Below, piece after piece: positions 50,256-60,032 of a stretch of DNA of 64,000 nucleotides. The position numbers were made by a program, and so were the translations under genes. The notes under the pieces were generated by a model, which was not told the origin of the DNA, did not search any database, and was given only the letters and a program-made list of their open reading frames with translations. The stretch comes from Miltoncostaea sp963823515 (GTDB lineage: Bacteria; Actinomycetota; Thermoleophilia; Miltoncostaeales; Miltoncostaeaceae), in the NCBI GenBank assembly GCA_963823515.1, contig CAWGMB010000006.1:186001-250000 (forward strand), given 5' to 3'. Numbering within the stretch: the first letter of the stretch is position 1; every line of letters begins with the position of its first letter.

Positions 50256-50495
50256 GCACCGCAGTCTCGCCCATCCGGAGGGCCCGCACGCGATGGTGAG
50301 CTCCTCGGGCCCGACCCTCGATTCGGGGCATGATCGGCCGCCTCAGGGGCCGAGCTCGCTACGCGGCCTGCAGGCCCCACGGAAACCGACGTGAGGCTGC
50401 TGTTCAGACCGGTGCAGGTGCCGAGGACAGGGTCCAGCACCTGATCGGGACACCACCTAGACTCCGCGCCGACGGACCGCCGGGGGTGGAGTCGA

Positions 50496-51164
50496 GTGTC
50501 GCGACGATCGAGCGGAGACCGTACGGAGGACGTCTACATCGTCGAGCCTGCAGGGGCGGCCCGAGCGACGATCGTGGTGCTGCACGCCTGGTGGGGGCTG
50601 ACCGGCGTCGTGACCGGCGTGTGCGACGACCTCGCCGCGCTGGGATACGCGGCTGTGGCGCCCGATCTCTACTGCGGCGAGGTGGCATCGAGCGCCGAGG
50701 AGGCCACCGCGCTACGGCGCCGGAGGCGCTCGACGCCGGCGTGGCGAAGGATCCTCGCCGCCATCGAGCGTGCGCGATCTGAGAGCGGCGCAGCGGCAGT
50801 CGGCCAGGTCGGGTTCTCGGTGGGCGGGCACTGGGCGTTGTGGCTGGCGAAGCAGTCCCGGCCGGAGATCCCTCCGATCGCGGCGACGACGGTCTTCTAC
50901 GCCACGCGCGCGGGCGACTTCTCGGCCAGCCGATCCGCGTTCCAGTTCCATCTCGCCGAGTCGGACCCCTTCGTCAGTCCGGGGAGCGTCGTCCGTCAGG
51001 AGCGCGACCTCCGCGCCGCGGGCCGCGAAGTGGTCTCCCATCGCTACGCGGGTACAGGGCACTGGTTCTTCGAGTGGGATCGGCCGGACGCGCACGATCC
51101 CGTCGCGGCGCGATTGGCATGGCGGCGCACGGTGGAGTTCCTGGACCGGCACCTCCCCGGGTGA
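50496..51164 (+). CDS. Dienelactone hydrolase-like alpha/beta hydrolase
   Basis: 222 aa from GTG 50496. IVVLHAWWGLTGVV forms the oxyanion strand and W-loop; GFSVGGHWA has Ser in the nucleophile elbow where classical dienelactone hydrolases have Cys; ESDPFV and the final HYRYAGTGHWFFEW supply Asp and His. Ser instead of Cys suggests a carboxylesterase-like action. Monocistronic. Confidence 0.75.
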   Translation: MSRRSSGDRTEDVYIVEPAGAARATIVVLHAWWGLTGVVTGVCDDLAALGYAAVAPDLYCGEVASSAEEATALRRRRRSTPAWRRILAAIERARSESGAAAVGQVGFSVGGHWALWLAKQSRPEIPPIAATTVFYATRAGDFSASRSAFQFHLAESDPFVSPGSVVRQERDLRAAGREVVSHRYAGTGHWFFEWDRPDAHDPVAARLAWRRTVEFLDRHLPG

Positions 51165-51198
51165 ATCGTCCGCCCAACCTGGCGGTGCCGCGGGGATC

Positions 51199-51414
51199 TC
51201 AGGCCACCCGGTGGCGCGGGTCGAGGAAGGCCATGCGGGCGCGTCCGCGCTGGATGCCCTCGGCCGTCGAGCCGTCGGGCAGGCGCAGGGTCACCCGCCA
51301 GGCGAGGCCGCGCACCCCCTCCTGCACCAGCGCGTCCACGCGTTCCACGATCCCCGGTACGCGACCGAGGCCGAGCACCTCCAGCGGGACCCGCTCGCCG
51401 ACGCCGGGGGGCAT
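51199..51414 (-). CDS. Small protein, unknown
   Basis: 71 aa. LEVLGLGRVPGIVERVDALVQEGVRGLAWRVTLRLPDGSTAEGIQRGRARMAFLDPRHRVA; a short beta-rich domain, no family recognised. It lies 28 nt after the small membrane gene below and continues the histidine kinase-regulator strand, so it may belong to that operon. Confidence 0.45.
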   Translation of the reverse strand: MPPGVGERVPLEVLGLGRVPGIVERVDALVQEGVRGLAWRVTLRLPDGSTAEGIQRGRARMAFLDPRHRVA

Positions 51415-51442
51415 CAGCCGCCCCGGACCCCCGGGCCGGGGG

Positions 51443-51604
51443 TCAGTGGAAGGCCTCCCAGATCAGCCCGATCCCGACCAGCACGACCGCGAGCGCGACC
51501 GAGCGCACGACGGTGTCGGCGAGCTTCACGGCGAGCGGCCGCGGAGGGAAGGGCTTTCCCGTGGCGTCGGTGAGCGTCAGTTCGTCCTCGGTGATGCGTC
51601 TCAT
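51443..51604 (-). CDS. 53-aa single-pass membrane protein
   Basis: ATG 51604 overlaps the response-regulator stop (ATGA). ITEDELTLTDATGKPFPPRPLAVKLADTVVRSVALAVVLVGIGLIWEAFH; one C-terminal membrane helix. Co-translated with the two-component genes; role unknown. Confidence 0.6.
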   Translation of the reverse strand: MRRITEDELTLTDATGKPFPPRPLAVKLADTVVRSVALAVVLVGIGLIWEAFH

Positions 51605-52266
51605 CCGTCCCCCGGCTGCACGAAGCCCGACTCGTACGCCAGCACGACCACCTGGACGCGGTCGCGCAGGCCGAGCTTGGAGAGTATCCGGGCGACGTGG
51701 GTCTTGACGGTGGCATCCGACACCACCAGCCGCTCGGCGATCTCCGCGTTGGAGAGGCCGCGGGCCACGAGCCGCAGCACGCCGGTCTCCCGCTCGGTGA
51801 GCTCCGCAAAGGCTTCCGGGATGGCCGCTCCCGGCGCTGGACGGCGGACGAAGTCCTCGATCAGGCGGCGCGTGAGCGCGGGGGCCAGCAGCGCGTCGCC
51901 CGCGGCGGTCACCCGGACGGCGTTGACCAGCTCCTCGCGCCGCACGTCCTTGAGCAGGAACCCGCCCGCGCCGGCCTTCATGGCTTCGTAGACGTACTCG
52001 TTCTGGTCGAAGGTCGTGAGCATCAGGATGCGCGGGGCGCGCTCGCCGTCGGCGGTGAGCCGGCGGGTGGCCTCGATGCCGTCCACCTCGGGCATCCGGA
52101 TGTCCATCAGCACCACGTCCGGGGAGAGGGCCCTCGCCATCTCGATCGCCTCGCGGCCGTCGGCCGCGCCGCCCACCACCTCGATGTCGGGCTGGGCGTC
52201 GAGGATCATCCCGAAGCCGTCGCGCACCAGCGCCTGGTCGTCGGCGATCAGGACCCGGATCGTCAC
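51601..52266 (-). CDS. NarL/FixJ-family response regulator
   Basis: 221 aa from GTG 52266 (GTGA overlap with the kinase stop). Receiver with VLIADDQALVRDGF, phospho-Asp in VVLMDIRMPEVDG, switch Thr in LMLTTFDQ and Lys in GGFLLKDVRR; LuxR HTH with ELTERETGVLRLVARGLSNAEIAERL and TVKTHVARILSKLG. Controlled by the kinase below. Confidence 0.93.
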   Translation of the reverse strand: MTIRVLIADDQALVRDGFGMILDAQPDIEVVGGAADGREAIEMARALSPDVVLMDIRMPEVDGIEATRRLTADGERAPRILMLTTFDQNEYVYEAMKAGAGGFLLKDVRREELVNAVRVTAAGDALLAPALTRRLIEDFVRRPAPGAAIPEAFAELTERETGVLRLVARGLSNAEIAERLVVSDATVKTHVARILSKLGLRDRVQVVVLAYESGFVQPGDG

Positions 52267-53414
52267 GGCGCGACCGGGTCGAGCGGCAGCCGGGCGCGCA
52301 GGCCGAATCCGCCGTCGGGGCGCGGGCCGGCCTCGAGCTCGCCGCCGTAGAGGGCAACCCGCTCGCGCATGCCCACCAGGCCGTGCCCGCCGCCGTTCGA
52401 CTGCGGATCGCGCCCGCGTCCGTCGTCGCTCACACCCAGCTCCAGCTCGCGCTCGCCGTAGCGCACCAGCACCTCGGCGCGCGCCGGCCCCGCGTGCTTG
52501 AGCGCGTTGGTGAGCCCCTCCTGAACGATGCGGTAGGCCGACAGGTCGACGCCCTGGGGCAGCTCCCGCGGCTCGCCGTCGATGCGCACGCTCACCAGGA
52601 GCCCCGCGGCGCGCACGCTCTCGATCAGGTCGGCGAGGCCGTCGAGGCCGGGCTGGGGGGCGAGCGGAGCGCCGGACGCATCGGTCTCCCGCAGCGCGCC
52701 GAGCATGCGCCGCAGCTCGCCGAGAGCCGATCGCCCGGTGTCCTGCACCGACGAGAGCGGACGGCGGGCGCGCTCGGGGTTGACGTCGAGCATCGCCTCG
52801 GCGGCCTCGGCCTGGACGACCATGACGCTCAGGCTGTGCGCCACGACGTCGTGCATCTCCCGCGCGATGCGGGCGCGCTCCTCCGCCACGGCGGCCCGGG
52901 CCTCGACGTGACGCTCGCGCTCCAGCCGCGCCGCGCGCGCCTCGATCTCGGCCGAGCGCCTCAGGCGCTCGTGCAGCGCCACCCCGCCCGCCCACGCCAC
53001 GGCCGCGACGCCGCTGACCGAGAGGAAGTCCCCCACGGCGCCGTTGGGGTCCTGGTACACGACGACAGCGATCGCCAGGAGGGTCAGTACACCCCCGGCG
53101 ATGCCCCTGCGGGTGATGCCGTTCATCCCGAGCAGGCCGGCCGTGAGGAGGACGACGACGAACGCGGTCCCAGAGTTTGTGATCCCCTCGGACACCGCGC
53201 CCTCGACGGTCATGAGCACGAGCACCGCCGCGGGGGCCGCGAACGGGAACCGCCGGCGGGCGAGCAGCGGCAGGGTCCACCCGGCGGCGGCGATCGCGAG
53301 GGCCGCCCGGCTCGCGTTGAGGTCCGAGCTGACCTGCACCTCGACCTCCGCGGCCACAAAGAGCCCGACGATGATCGCGTCGATGAACCAGGTGTCGAGG
53401 AGGCGGCGCAGCAT
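52263..53414 (-). CDS. NarX/DesK-type sensor histidine kinase
   Basis: 383 aa, four to five membrane helices in the first 160 residues, a coiled coil (ERLRRSAEIEARAARLERERHVEARAA), then HisKA_3 with EERARIAREMHDVVAHSLSVMVVQA (phospho-His) and a HATPase with LTNALKHAG, DDGRG and GGGHGLVGMRERV. Target likely the MacB-like exporter encoded divergently 220 nt away. Confidence 0.93.
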   Translation of the reverse strand: MLRRLLDTWFIDAIIVGLFVAAEVEVQVSSDLNASRAALAIAAAGWTLPLLARRRFPFAAPAAVLVLMTVEGAVSEGITNSGTAFVVVLLTAGLLGMNGITRRGIAGGVLTLLAIAVVVYQDPNGAVGDFLSVSGVAAVAWAGGVALHERLRRSAEIEARAARLERERHVEARAAVAEERARIAREMHDVVAHSLSVMVVQAEAAEAMLDVNPERARRPLSSVQDTGRSALGELRRMLGALRETDASGAPLAPQPGLDGLADLIESVRAAGLLVSVRIDGEPRELPQGVDLSAYRIVQEGLTNALKHAGPARAEVLVRYGERELELGVSDDGRGRDPQSNGGGHGLVGMRERVALYGGELEAGPRPDGGFGLRARLPLDPVAP

Positions 53415-53632
53415 CACGCGACGACCGTACCGCGCCGGGGGCGGGGCGGCGTCGCCCGCGCGGACGGTCCGCGTCATCCCGGCGGATGACCCCGATGGGG
53501 CCCGCGGACGATGCGCGCCACCCCGAGGACCATCCCGGCGGCGGCCGAGGATCGGAAGCGCGGGCGATGGCGGGAGCGGAGGCCGGCCGTAGCGTCGCCT
53601 CATCGCATCCGCCTCATCGAAGGAGCACCCGA

Positions 53633-54415
53633 ATGACCAGCGCAACCATGATCCCCGATCCCACCGCCGCGCACGCCGATTCCGCCGACTCGCGGCCCGT
53701 CGTCGTGGCCCGCGACCTCGTCCGCCGCTACGGCGAGGGCGACGCCGCGGTCGAGGCCCTGCGCGGCGTCTCGCTCTCGGTCTCCGAGGGCGAGCTCGTC
53801 GCGGTGATGGGGCCCTCGGGGTCCGGCAAGTCGACCCTCATGCACATCCTCGCCGGCCTCGACCGCCCCTGTGAGGGCGACGTCTGGATCGGCGACGATG
53901 AGATCACCACGATGGGCGACAACGCCCTCACCAGGCTACGGCGGCGCCACATCGGCTTCGTCTTCCAGTTCTTCAACCTCCTCCCCACCCTCACGGCGGA
54001 GGAGAACATCACCCTGCCGACGCGCATCGCGGGCAACCGCGTGGACCGCGCGTGGCTCGACGAGGTGGTCGCCTCCGTCGGGCTCGGCGAGCGACGGCGG
54101 CACCGGCCGGCCCAGCTCTCGGGTGGCCAGCAGCAGCGGGTGGCGATCGCGCGCGCGATGCTCGCCCGCCCGACGGTCATGTTCGCCGACGAGCCCACCG
54201 GCAACCTCGACTCCCGCTCGGGCGCCGAGGTGCTCGAGATGCTCCGCAGCTCGGCGGTCGACCACGGCCAGACCACGGTCATGGTCACGCACGACGCGAC
54301 GGCGGCGACGATCGCCGATCGCATCGTCTTCCTGGCCGACGGGCACATCGTGCGCTCGCAGGGCCCGTCCACCGCGGCCGAGGTGCTCGAGGCGCTGGCG
54401 GAGGTGGCGCGATGA
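53633..54415 (+). CDS. MacB/LolD-type ABC transporter ATPase
   Basis: 260 aa from ATG 53633 after AAGGAG. Walker A GPSGSGKSTL, Q-loop FVFQFFNLLPTLTAEENITLP, signature LSGGQQQRVAIARAM, Walker B VMFADEPTGNLDS and switch His in VMVTHDATAA. Partner of the FtsX-type permease that overlaps it by 4 nt. Confidence 0.94.
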   Translation: MTSATMIPDPTAAHADSADSRPVVVARDLVRRYGEGDAAVEALRGVSLSVSEGELVAVMGPSGSGKSTLMHILAGLDRPCEGDVWIGDDEITTMGDNALTRLRRRHIGFVFQFFNLLPTLTAEENITLPTRIAGNRVDRAWLDEVVASVGLGERRRHRPAQLSGGQQQRVAIARAMLARPTVMFADEPTGNLDSRSGAEVLEMLRSSAVDHGQTTVMVTHDATAATIADRIVFLADGHIVRSQGPSTAAEVLEALAEVAR

Positions 54416-56964
54416 CCTGGGTCGCCCTCCGGAGCCTGATGGAGCGCCGCACCCGCGCGGCCCTCACCGCCCTGGCCGTCGTGCTGGGCGTGGCCATGAT
54501 CGCGGGCAGCCTGATCCTCACCGACACGATCGATCGCGCCTTCACCAACATCTTCAGCAGCTCGTACACCAACACCGACCTGGTCGTGCGCGGCACCCCT
54601 GTCGTGCAGGACTCCTTCGCCGGCGGCCCGACGGTGCCGGCGTCCCTCCTGCCCCGCATCCAGGCGGTCCCGGACGTCGCCGCCGCCGCGGGGAACCTGA
54701 TCGACCTCTCCGGGTCGAGCACCACGGCCAAGCTCGTCGACCGCGACGGCGAGGTCATCACCTCCAACAACCCGACCTTCGGCTTCGGCATCGACGCGAG
54801 CCAGCCGCGCTTCAACCCGCTGACGCTCGTGGAGGGGGCCTGGGCCCAGGGCCCGCGCCAGGTCGTCATCGACTCCAACACCGCCGCCGGTCACGACTAC
54901 GCGGTCGGCGACGAGATCGGCGTCATCGGCGAGGGTCCGCTGCGCACCTTCCGCATCACCGGCCTTGCGACGTTCGGCGACCTGAACTCGCTGGGAGGCG
55001 CGACCATCGCCGTCTTCGACATCCCGACGGCGCGCTCGGTGCTCGCGACGACCGGCTTCGAGGCGATCCAGGTCGCCGCCCGGCCGGGCGTCTCCGGCGA
55101 GGCCCTCGCCCAGGAGATCGCCCCCCTGCTACCGGCCACCGCACAGGTGACCACCGGCGCCGAGCAGGCGGCGAAGGACAAGGAGTCCATCTCCCAGGCC
55201 ATCACGTTCATCCGCGCGCTGCTCGTGTCGTTCGGCGGCATCGCGCTCTTCGTCGGCGCCTTCGTCATCTTCAACACGCTGTCGATCACGGTGGCCCAGC
55301 GCTCCCGCGAGCTGGCCACCCTGCGGACCCTGGGGGCCTCGCGCCGTCAGGTGCTGCGCTCGGTGATCGCCGAGGCGGGCATCATCGGCCTCGCCGCCTC
55401 GCTCGTCGGCCTTGGTCTCGGGCTGGGCCTGGCCAAGGGGCTCACGGCGTTCTTCCGGGCCGCGGGGCTCGACCTGCCCCAGGGTGAGACCGTCTTCGCC
55501 ACCCGCACCATCGTGGTCTCGCTGGTGGTGGGGACCGTGGTGACGCTCCTGGCGGGCATCGTCCCGGCCATCCGCGCCACGCGCGTGCCGCCCATCGCGG
55601 CCGTCCGCGACGGCGCTGCGCTCCCCGAGAGCGCCGTCTCGCGCCGCTCCCCGATCATCGCCGGGATCGCCGCCGGCGGCGGCGGCGGCATGCTGGCCCG
55701 CGGCCTGCTCGCCGACGGCCTGAGCGGCATCGACCGGATGCTGATGCTCGGCGGCGGGACCCTCGCGCTGTTCGTCGGCGTGGCCGTCGTGTCGTCGCGC
55801 CTGGTGCGGCCGATCGCCGCCGTCGTCGGGTGGCCCGTCGGCCGCCGCGGTGCCGCCGGCGCGCTGGCTCGCGAGAACGCCGTCCGCAACCCGTCACGCA
55901 CCGCCGCGACCGCGGCGGCCCTGATGATCGGCCTCGCCCTCGTCACCTTCGTCTCGGTGCTGGGCGCCGGCCTCATCGACACCGCCCGCTCCGACGTCCG
56001 CGAGCAGATCTCGGCGGCGTACGTCGTCACGGCCTCCGACGGGTGGGGCCCGGTCTCCACGGCCGCCGGCCGCGACCTCTCCGGCGCCCTGCCGGGCAGC
56101 GTCGTGTCGAGCGTCCGCGAGGACCAGGCGCGCGTCTCCGGCGACGCCATCCCGGTCAACGGGGTCGACCCCTCGACCATCGCGGACACCTACCGCTTCA
56201 CCTGGACCGCCGGCGACGCGTCGTCGCTGGCCGCCCTCGACGGCGACGGCGCCGTCGTGGCCCGGGCCTTCGCCGAGCACCACGACCTGGACGTCGGCTC
56301 ACGCATCCCGATGGTGAGCCCGTCCGGCACGCGCTCGTCGCTGACGGTCACCGGCGTCTACGACCCGCCGCGGCTGAGCCCGCTCCTCGCGCCGGTGCTG
56401 ATCTCGCAGGAGGCGTTCGACACCGCCTTCCCGCGGGCGAAGGACCGGTACACGTTCGTCTCCGACGCGCGCGTCGGCGTCCCCGCCATCGAGCGCGCCC
56501 TGTCGGCATACCCCGACACCAAGGTCACGACCGCGGCCGGCTACGCCGACATCGCGACCGCCGACCTGTCCACGATCCTCAACATGCTCTACGTCCTGCT
56601 CGGGCTGTCGGTGATCGTGAGCATCTTCGGCATGGTCAACACGCTGGTCCTCGCGGTGCACGAGCGCACCCGGGAGGTCGGGATGCTGCGGGCGGTCGGG
56701 ATGACCCGCCGTCAGGTCCGCGCGATGGTGCGCGGGGAGAGCGTCATCACGGCGCTCATCGGCGCCGCGCTCGGCATCCCGCTGGGCATCGGCCTCGCGG
56801 CGCTCGCCACGAGCGCGATGTCCGAGTGGGGCGTGGCCCTCTCCATCCCCTCGACGCTGGTCTGGTTCGTCGTGGTCGCGATCGCGGTCGGCGTGCTCGC
56901 CGCGGTGATGCCCGCGCGCCGGGCAGCCCGCCTCGACGTGCTGCGCGCGCTGCAGTACGAGTGA
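54412..56964 (+). CDS. FtsX/MacB-type ABC transporter permease
   Basis: 850 aa. N-terminal helix, a large extracellular MacB-like domain (about 50-260), FtsX helices around 265-400 (FGGIALFVGAFVIFNTLSITVAQRSRELATLRTLGASRRQVLRSV), a second FtsX block at the end (IFGMVNTLVLAVHERTREVGMLRAVGMTRRQVRAMVRGESVI). Mechanotransmission exporter, perhaps for lipid-linked or antimicrobial substrates, and likely under the divergent two-component system. Confidence 0.92.
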   Translation: MTWVALRSLMERRTRAALTALAVVLGVAMIAGSLILTDTIDRAFTNIFSSSYTNTDLVVRGTPVVQDSFAGGPTVPASLLPRIQAVPDVAAAAGNLIDLSGSSTTAKLVDRDGEVITSNNPTFGFGIDASQPRFNPLTLVEGAWAQGPRQVVIDSNTAAGHDYAVGDEIGVIGEGPLRTFRITGLATFGDLNSLGGATIAVFDIPTARSVLATTGFEAIQVAARPGVSGEALAQEIAPLLPATAQVTTGAEQAAKDKESISQAITFIRALLVSFGGIALFVGAFVIFNTLSITVAQRSRELATLRTLGASRRQVLRSVIAEAGIIGLAASLVGLGLGLGLAKGLTAFFRAAGLDLPQGETVFATRTIVVSLVVGTVVTLLAGIVPAIRATRVPPIAAVRDGAALPESAVSRRSPIIAGIAAGGGGGMLARGLLADGLSGIDRMLMLGGGTLALFVGVAVVSSRLVRPIAAVVGWPVGRRGAAGALARENAVRNPSRTAATAAALMIGLALVTFVSVLGAGLIDTARSDVREQISAAYVVTASDGWGPVSTAAGRDLSGALPGSVVSSVREDQARVSGDAIPVNGVDPSTIADTYRFTWTAGDASSLAALDGDGAVVARAFAEHHDLDVGSRIPMVSPSGTRSSLTVTGVYDPPRLSPLLAPVLISQEAFDTAFPRAKDRYTFVSDARVGVPAIERALSAYPDTKVTTAAGYADIATADLSTILNMLYVLLGLSVIVSIFGMVNTLVLAVHERTREVGMLRAVGMTRRQVRAMVRGESVITALIGAALGIPLGIGLAALATSAMSEWGVALSIPSTLVWFVVVAIAVGVLAAVMPARRAARLDVLRALQYE

Positions 56965-57014
56965 CGCGCCACGGGCCGTAGGCCGCCCCGCACGGGGACG
57001 GCACCACGGACACT

Positions 57015-57051
57015 GGAGCCGGGCGGCTGCACGACGCAGCCACCCGGCTCC
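57015..57051. terminator. Terminator between permease and RTX-like genes
   Basis: 16-bp stem ggagccgggcggctgc / gcagccacccggctcc with one mismatch and 5-nt loop, between convergent stops. Confidence 0.8.
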
Positions 57052-57067
57052 CGTGAGTACCGGCCGG

Positions 57068-57955
57068 CTAGGCCCCGCAGTTCCTGGCCAGCTCCACGGA
57101 CGTGCAGGTGTTGCGGCCGCCCTGGCCGTTGCCGAAGTCCCGTCCGGGTCCCCCGTTCATCCGGTCGTTGTCCGCGCCGCCGAACATCCGGTCGTTGCCG
57201 CCGCCGGCGTTCATCCGGTCGTTGCCCGGGCCGCCGTAGACGAAGTCCTTGCCCGGTCCGCCCAGCACGGTGTCCGCGCCCGCCTGGCCCCAGACCCGGT
57301 CGATCCCGGCGCCGCCGCTGAGGTTGTCGCGACCGGGACCGCCCAGGATGACGTCCCGGCCGGCGCCGCCGGTGACGGTGTCGATGCCCGCCCCGCCCTT
57401 CAGGCGGCGGTCGTTGCCCGCGCCCCCGATCACCGTGTCGTTGCCCGCGCCGCCGTCGCCGACGTCGGCACCCCCGCCGAGGTCGAGGCGGTCGTTGCCG
57501 GCCCGGCCGAAGACGACGTCATTGCCGGTGCTGCCCACCAGGCGGGCGTCGTTGCCCGCCCCGCCGTCGATGTAGTCGTCGCCCGCGCCGCCGTTGATCC
57601 GGTCGACGCCGTCCTCGCCGAAGATCTGGTCGGCACCCTCGCCCCCCGCGGCCCGGTCGTTGCCGGCGCCGAGGCAGATGACGTCGTTTCCGCCGAGCCC
57701 GTTGACGGTGTCGTTTCCGCCCAGGGCGACGATCACGTCGTCGCCGGCGGTGCCGTTGATGATGTCGGGCCCCTCGGTGCCGACAATGGGGGCGAGGCGC
57801 GCGACGCCGTCCGAGGTCGCGCACGTGAAGCCGACGCCGGACTGGTTCTCGGATGCGGCGACGGCGATGCCGGCGCCTGCCGTTCCGATCACGCCGATCG
57901 CGGCGATCGCGCCGATCCTCCGGAATCGAACACGCGAGATGGTCTTCCGAGCCAT
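57068..57955 (-). CDS. RTX-repeat (hemolysin-type calcium-binding) secreted protein
   Basis: 295 aa from ATG 57955 with AAGGAGGAG upstream. N-terminal Sec-type signal (FRRIGAIAAIGVIGTAGAGIAVAAS), then about 20 GGxGND/GGxGxD nonapeptide-like units from about residue 60 to 280 (GTAGDDVIVALGGNDTVNGLGGND...), which fold into a Ca2+ beta-roll. No type-I secretion C-terminal signal needed if Sec exported. C-terminal NTCTSVELARNC gives a disulfide. Secreted surface protein. Confidence 0.85.
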   Translation of the reverse strand: MARKTISRVRFRRIGAIAAIGVIGTAGAGIAVAASENQSGVGFTCATSDGVARLAPIVGTEGPDIINGTAGDDVIVALGGNDTVNGLGGNDVICLGAGNDRAAGGEGADQIFGEDGVDRINGGAGDDYIDGGAGNDARLVGSTGNDVVFGRAGNDRLDLGGGADVGDGGAGNDTVIGGAGNDRRLKGGAGIDTVTGGAGRDVILGGPGRDNLSGGAGIDRVWGQAGADTVLGGPGKDFVYGGPGNDRMNAGGGNDRMFGGADNDRMNGGPGRDFGNGQGGRNTCTSVELARNCGA

Positions 57956-58105
57956 TGGGCACTCCTCCTTGGACGTCCGTGCGTGGGCCCACGCCGGCCA
58001 GTGACCTCACAAGGACCACGGACGGGCCCGCCCGGTAAAGACCCCGGCGTTGCGAACGGCCCAATTCCGGCGTTTCGTGTGTTGCAGGTTACGTCCGGGC
58101 GACGC

Positions 58106-58910
58106 TCAGGCCAGCGCGCCCGGTCCGCCGCGACGCCCGCGCGCGATGGCGAGCGCCCCAACCCGGCGGCCGCCAGGCACGCCAGGCCGCCGATCACGAG
58201 GCCCCCGCGCGGGCTGAGGTGCTCGGACACCGCCCCGACGATCGGGGCGCCGAGCGGCGTGCTGCCCAGGAACGCCACGGCCCAGAGCGCCATCACGCGA
58301 CCGCGGAAGCGCGGCGCGGCGGTCAGCCGGAGCGTGGTGTTGCCCACCGCCAGGAACGTGACGCTGGCCGCCCCGACGACCGTCAGCGCTACCAGGGCCA
58401 CGCCCACCGAGGGGGCGGCGGCGAGGGCGAGGATCGCGAGGTCGAAGACCGCCGAGGCCGCCGTCAGCGCGGGCAGCCCGGTCCTCCCGCGACCGGCCAC
58501 GACGAGGCCACCGACGATCGCACCGGCGCCCATCGCCGAGGTGAGCGGGCCATAGGTGCCCGCGCCGCCGCCGAGCGTCCCCGTGGCGAGCAGCGGGAGC
58601 ACGACCTGGAACTCGTAGGCGAGGGTGCCGACGACCGCGAGCATCATCAGCGACACCAGGAGGTCGGGCGTGTGTGCCACGTAGCGCAGGCCCTGGCGCA
58701 CCTGGCCGGGGGCGCGGTCCTCACGGGGCGTCGGGCGCAGCGCGCCGACGTCCATCCCCAGCAGCGCGCCACGACCACCGCGACGTAGCTCGCGGCGTTG
58801 ACGAGGAAGCAGGGACCGGTGCCGACGGTCACGATCAGCACGCCGGCGACGGCCGGACCGACCGCGCGGGCGGCGTTGACCAGGACGCTGTTGAGGCTGA
58901 CCGCGTTCCG
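58106..58910 (-). pseudogene. MFS transporter remnant, 5'-truncated and frameshifted
   Basis: Minus-strand frames read NAVSLNSVLVNAARAVGPAVAGVLIVTVGTGPCFLVNAASYVAVV then, one frame over, LLGMDVGALRPTPREDRAPGQVRQGLRYVAHTPDLL and on to TPLGAPIVGAVSEHLSPRGGLVIGGLACLAAAGLG, a typical MFS_3 exporter (residues about 120 to 400 of a normal protein). Frame breaks lie near 58755 and near 58160. The first four helices are missing; the sequence ends at 58910 beside an oppositely oriented MFS fragment. No functional product. Confidence 0.75.
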
Positions 58911-58913
58911 TAG

Positions 58914-59141
58914 GCCGCCGCGCCGCTGGGAGCGGCCGGGGCCCGGGCGCTCTTCGGCGACACGCGCGCCGCCGGCGACGCCGCCGCCTACCTCGACGGC
59001 TACCGGCTCGCGATGGCGGTTGGCGCGCTGATCGCGCTCGCCGGCGCCGCCCTGTCGCTCGGGCGCGGCCCGGTGCAGCGCGCCGCCGGGACCGCCGCGA
59101 CCGCGGCGGCCGAGGGCCTCGGCGGCACGAGGCCCTCATGA
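58914..59141 (+). pseudogene. C-terminal fragment of a second MFS transporter
   Basis: 75 codons in one frame: GARALFGDTRAAGDAAAYLDGYRLAMAVGALIALAGAALSLGRG resemble the last helix of EmrB/QacA-type exporters. A TAG is directly upstream, no start. It points away from the MFS remnant on the minus strand; the junction at 58911 marks a rearrangement. Confidence 0.5.
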
Positions 59142-59216
59142 GCATCGTCGGTGCGCCGTGTGAGGAGTCTGTGAGCAACCGTTGTATCGGGACCCGAGTG
59201 CCTGTCTGATCACGCC

Positions 59217-59948
59217 GTGCCCGTTCTGCCCCGCATCTGCGCGATCGCCGCTTCGCTCGCGCTGGCCCCGCTGGCCGCCGCCGCCCCGGCGTCGCCCCCC
59301 GAGCCCGCCGCCCCGACGCAGGCCGTCTCCTGGACGGCGCAGATCCTCCACCCGGTGACGGCCCGCCGTGCCCCGAGGGACTCGGCCAAGGTGGCCGGGC
59401 GCCTCACCACCTACACGGCGTTCTGGCGCCGGGCGCAGCGACTGATGGTCCTGGCCCCGGTGCAGACCGACCCGGCGACCGGCAAGCGCTGGGTGCTGGT
59501 GCGCCTTCCGGGCCGCCCCAACCTGGCAAAGGGCTTCGTGCCCGAGAACGCCGTACGGCTCCGCGCGACGCGCACCCGGATCGTCGTGCGCGTCCGCGCG
59601 CGAAAGGTGGAGGTCTGGCGGGCCGGCCGCCGCCAGGCGCGCTTCACCGCGGCCGTCGGGACCGGTAGCACGCCGACGCCGACCGGCCTCTTCGCGGTAC
59701 AGGACCCCGTGCCCTCGGGACCCTCGCAGCGCTCGTACCTCGGCCCGTACATCATCACGCTCACGGCCTACAGCAACGTCCTCACGAGCTTCATGGGCGG
59801 CAACGGCCTGATCGCCATCCACGGCACCAACGCCACGAGCCAGCTCGGGCGGGCGGTGAGCCATGGGTGCATCCGGGTGAGCAACCAGACGGTCGCCCGC
59901 CTCTACCGGATCACAGCGCCGGGAACCCCGGTGGAGATCCTCCGCTGA
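59217..59948 (+). CDS. L,D-transpeptidase (YkuD)
   Basis: 243 aa from GTG 59217. Signal peptide ending AAAAPAS, an SH3-like region (about 40-110), then YkuD with TGSTPTPTGLFAV, IAIHGTN and SHGCIRVSNQ (catalytic His, Ser, Cys). Cross-links peptidoglycan 3-3 outside the membrane. Confidence 0.92.
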   Translation: MPVLPRICAIAASLALAPLAAAAPASPPEPAAPTQAVSWTAQILHPVTARRAPRDSAKVAGRLTTYTAFWRRAQRLMVLAPVQTDPATGKRWVLVRLPGRPNLAKGFVPENAVRLRATRTRIVVRVRARKVEVWRAGRRQARFTAAVGTGSTPTPTGLFAVQDPVPSGPSQRSYLGPYIITLTAYSNVLTSFMGGNGLIAIHGTNATSQLGRAVSHGCIRVSNQTVARLYRITAPGTPVEILR

Positions 59949-60032
59949 CCTAGAGGCGCCCCGTCTCGACTCGGCGCAGGAACTGCCGGGTGCCCGGCGG
60001 TCGGGGGCGGTGGCCATGGGGGTTGCGGCGGC

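Noticed and set aside
57068..57955. Repeat array as a tandem DNA repeat element
   Set aside because: The periodicity is explained by coding of GGxGxD protein repeats.
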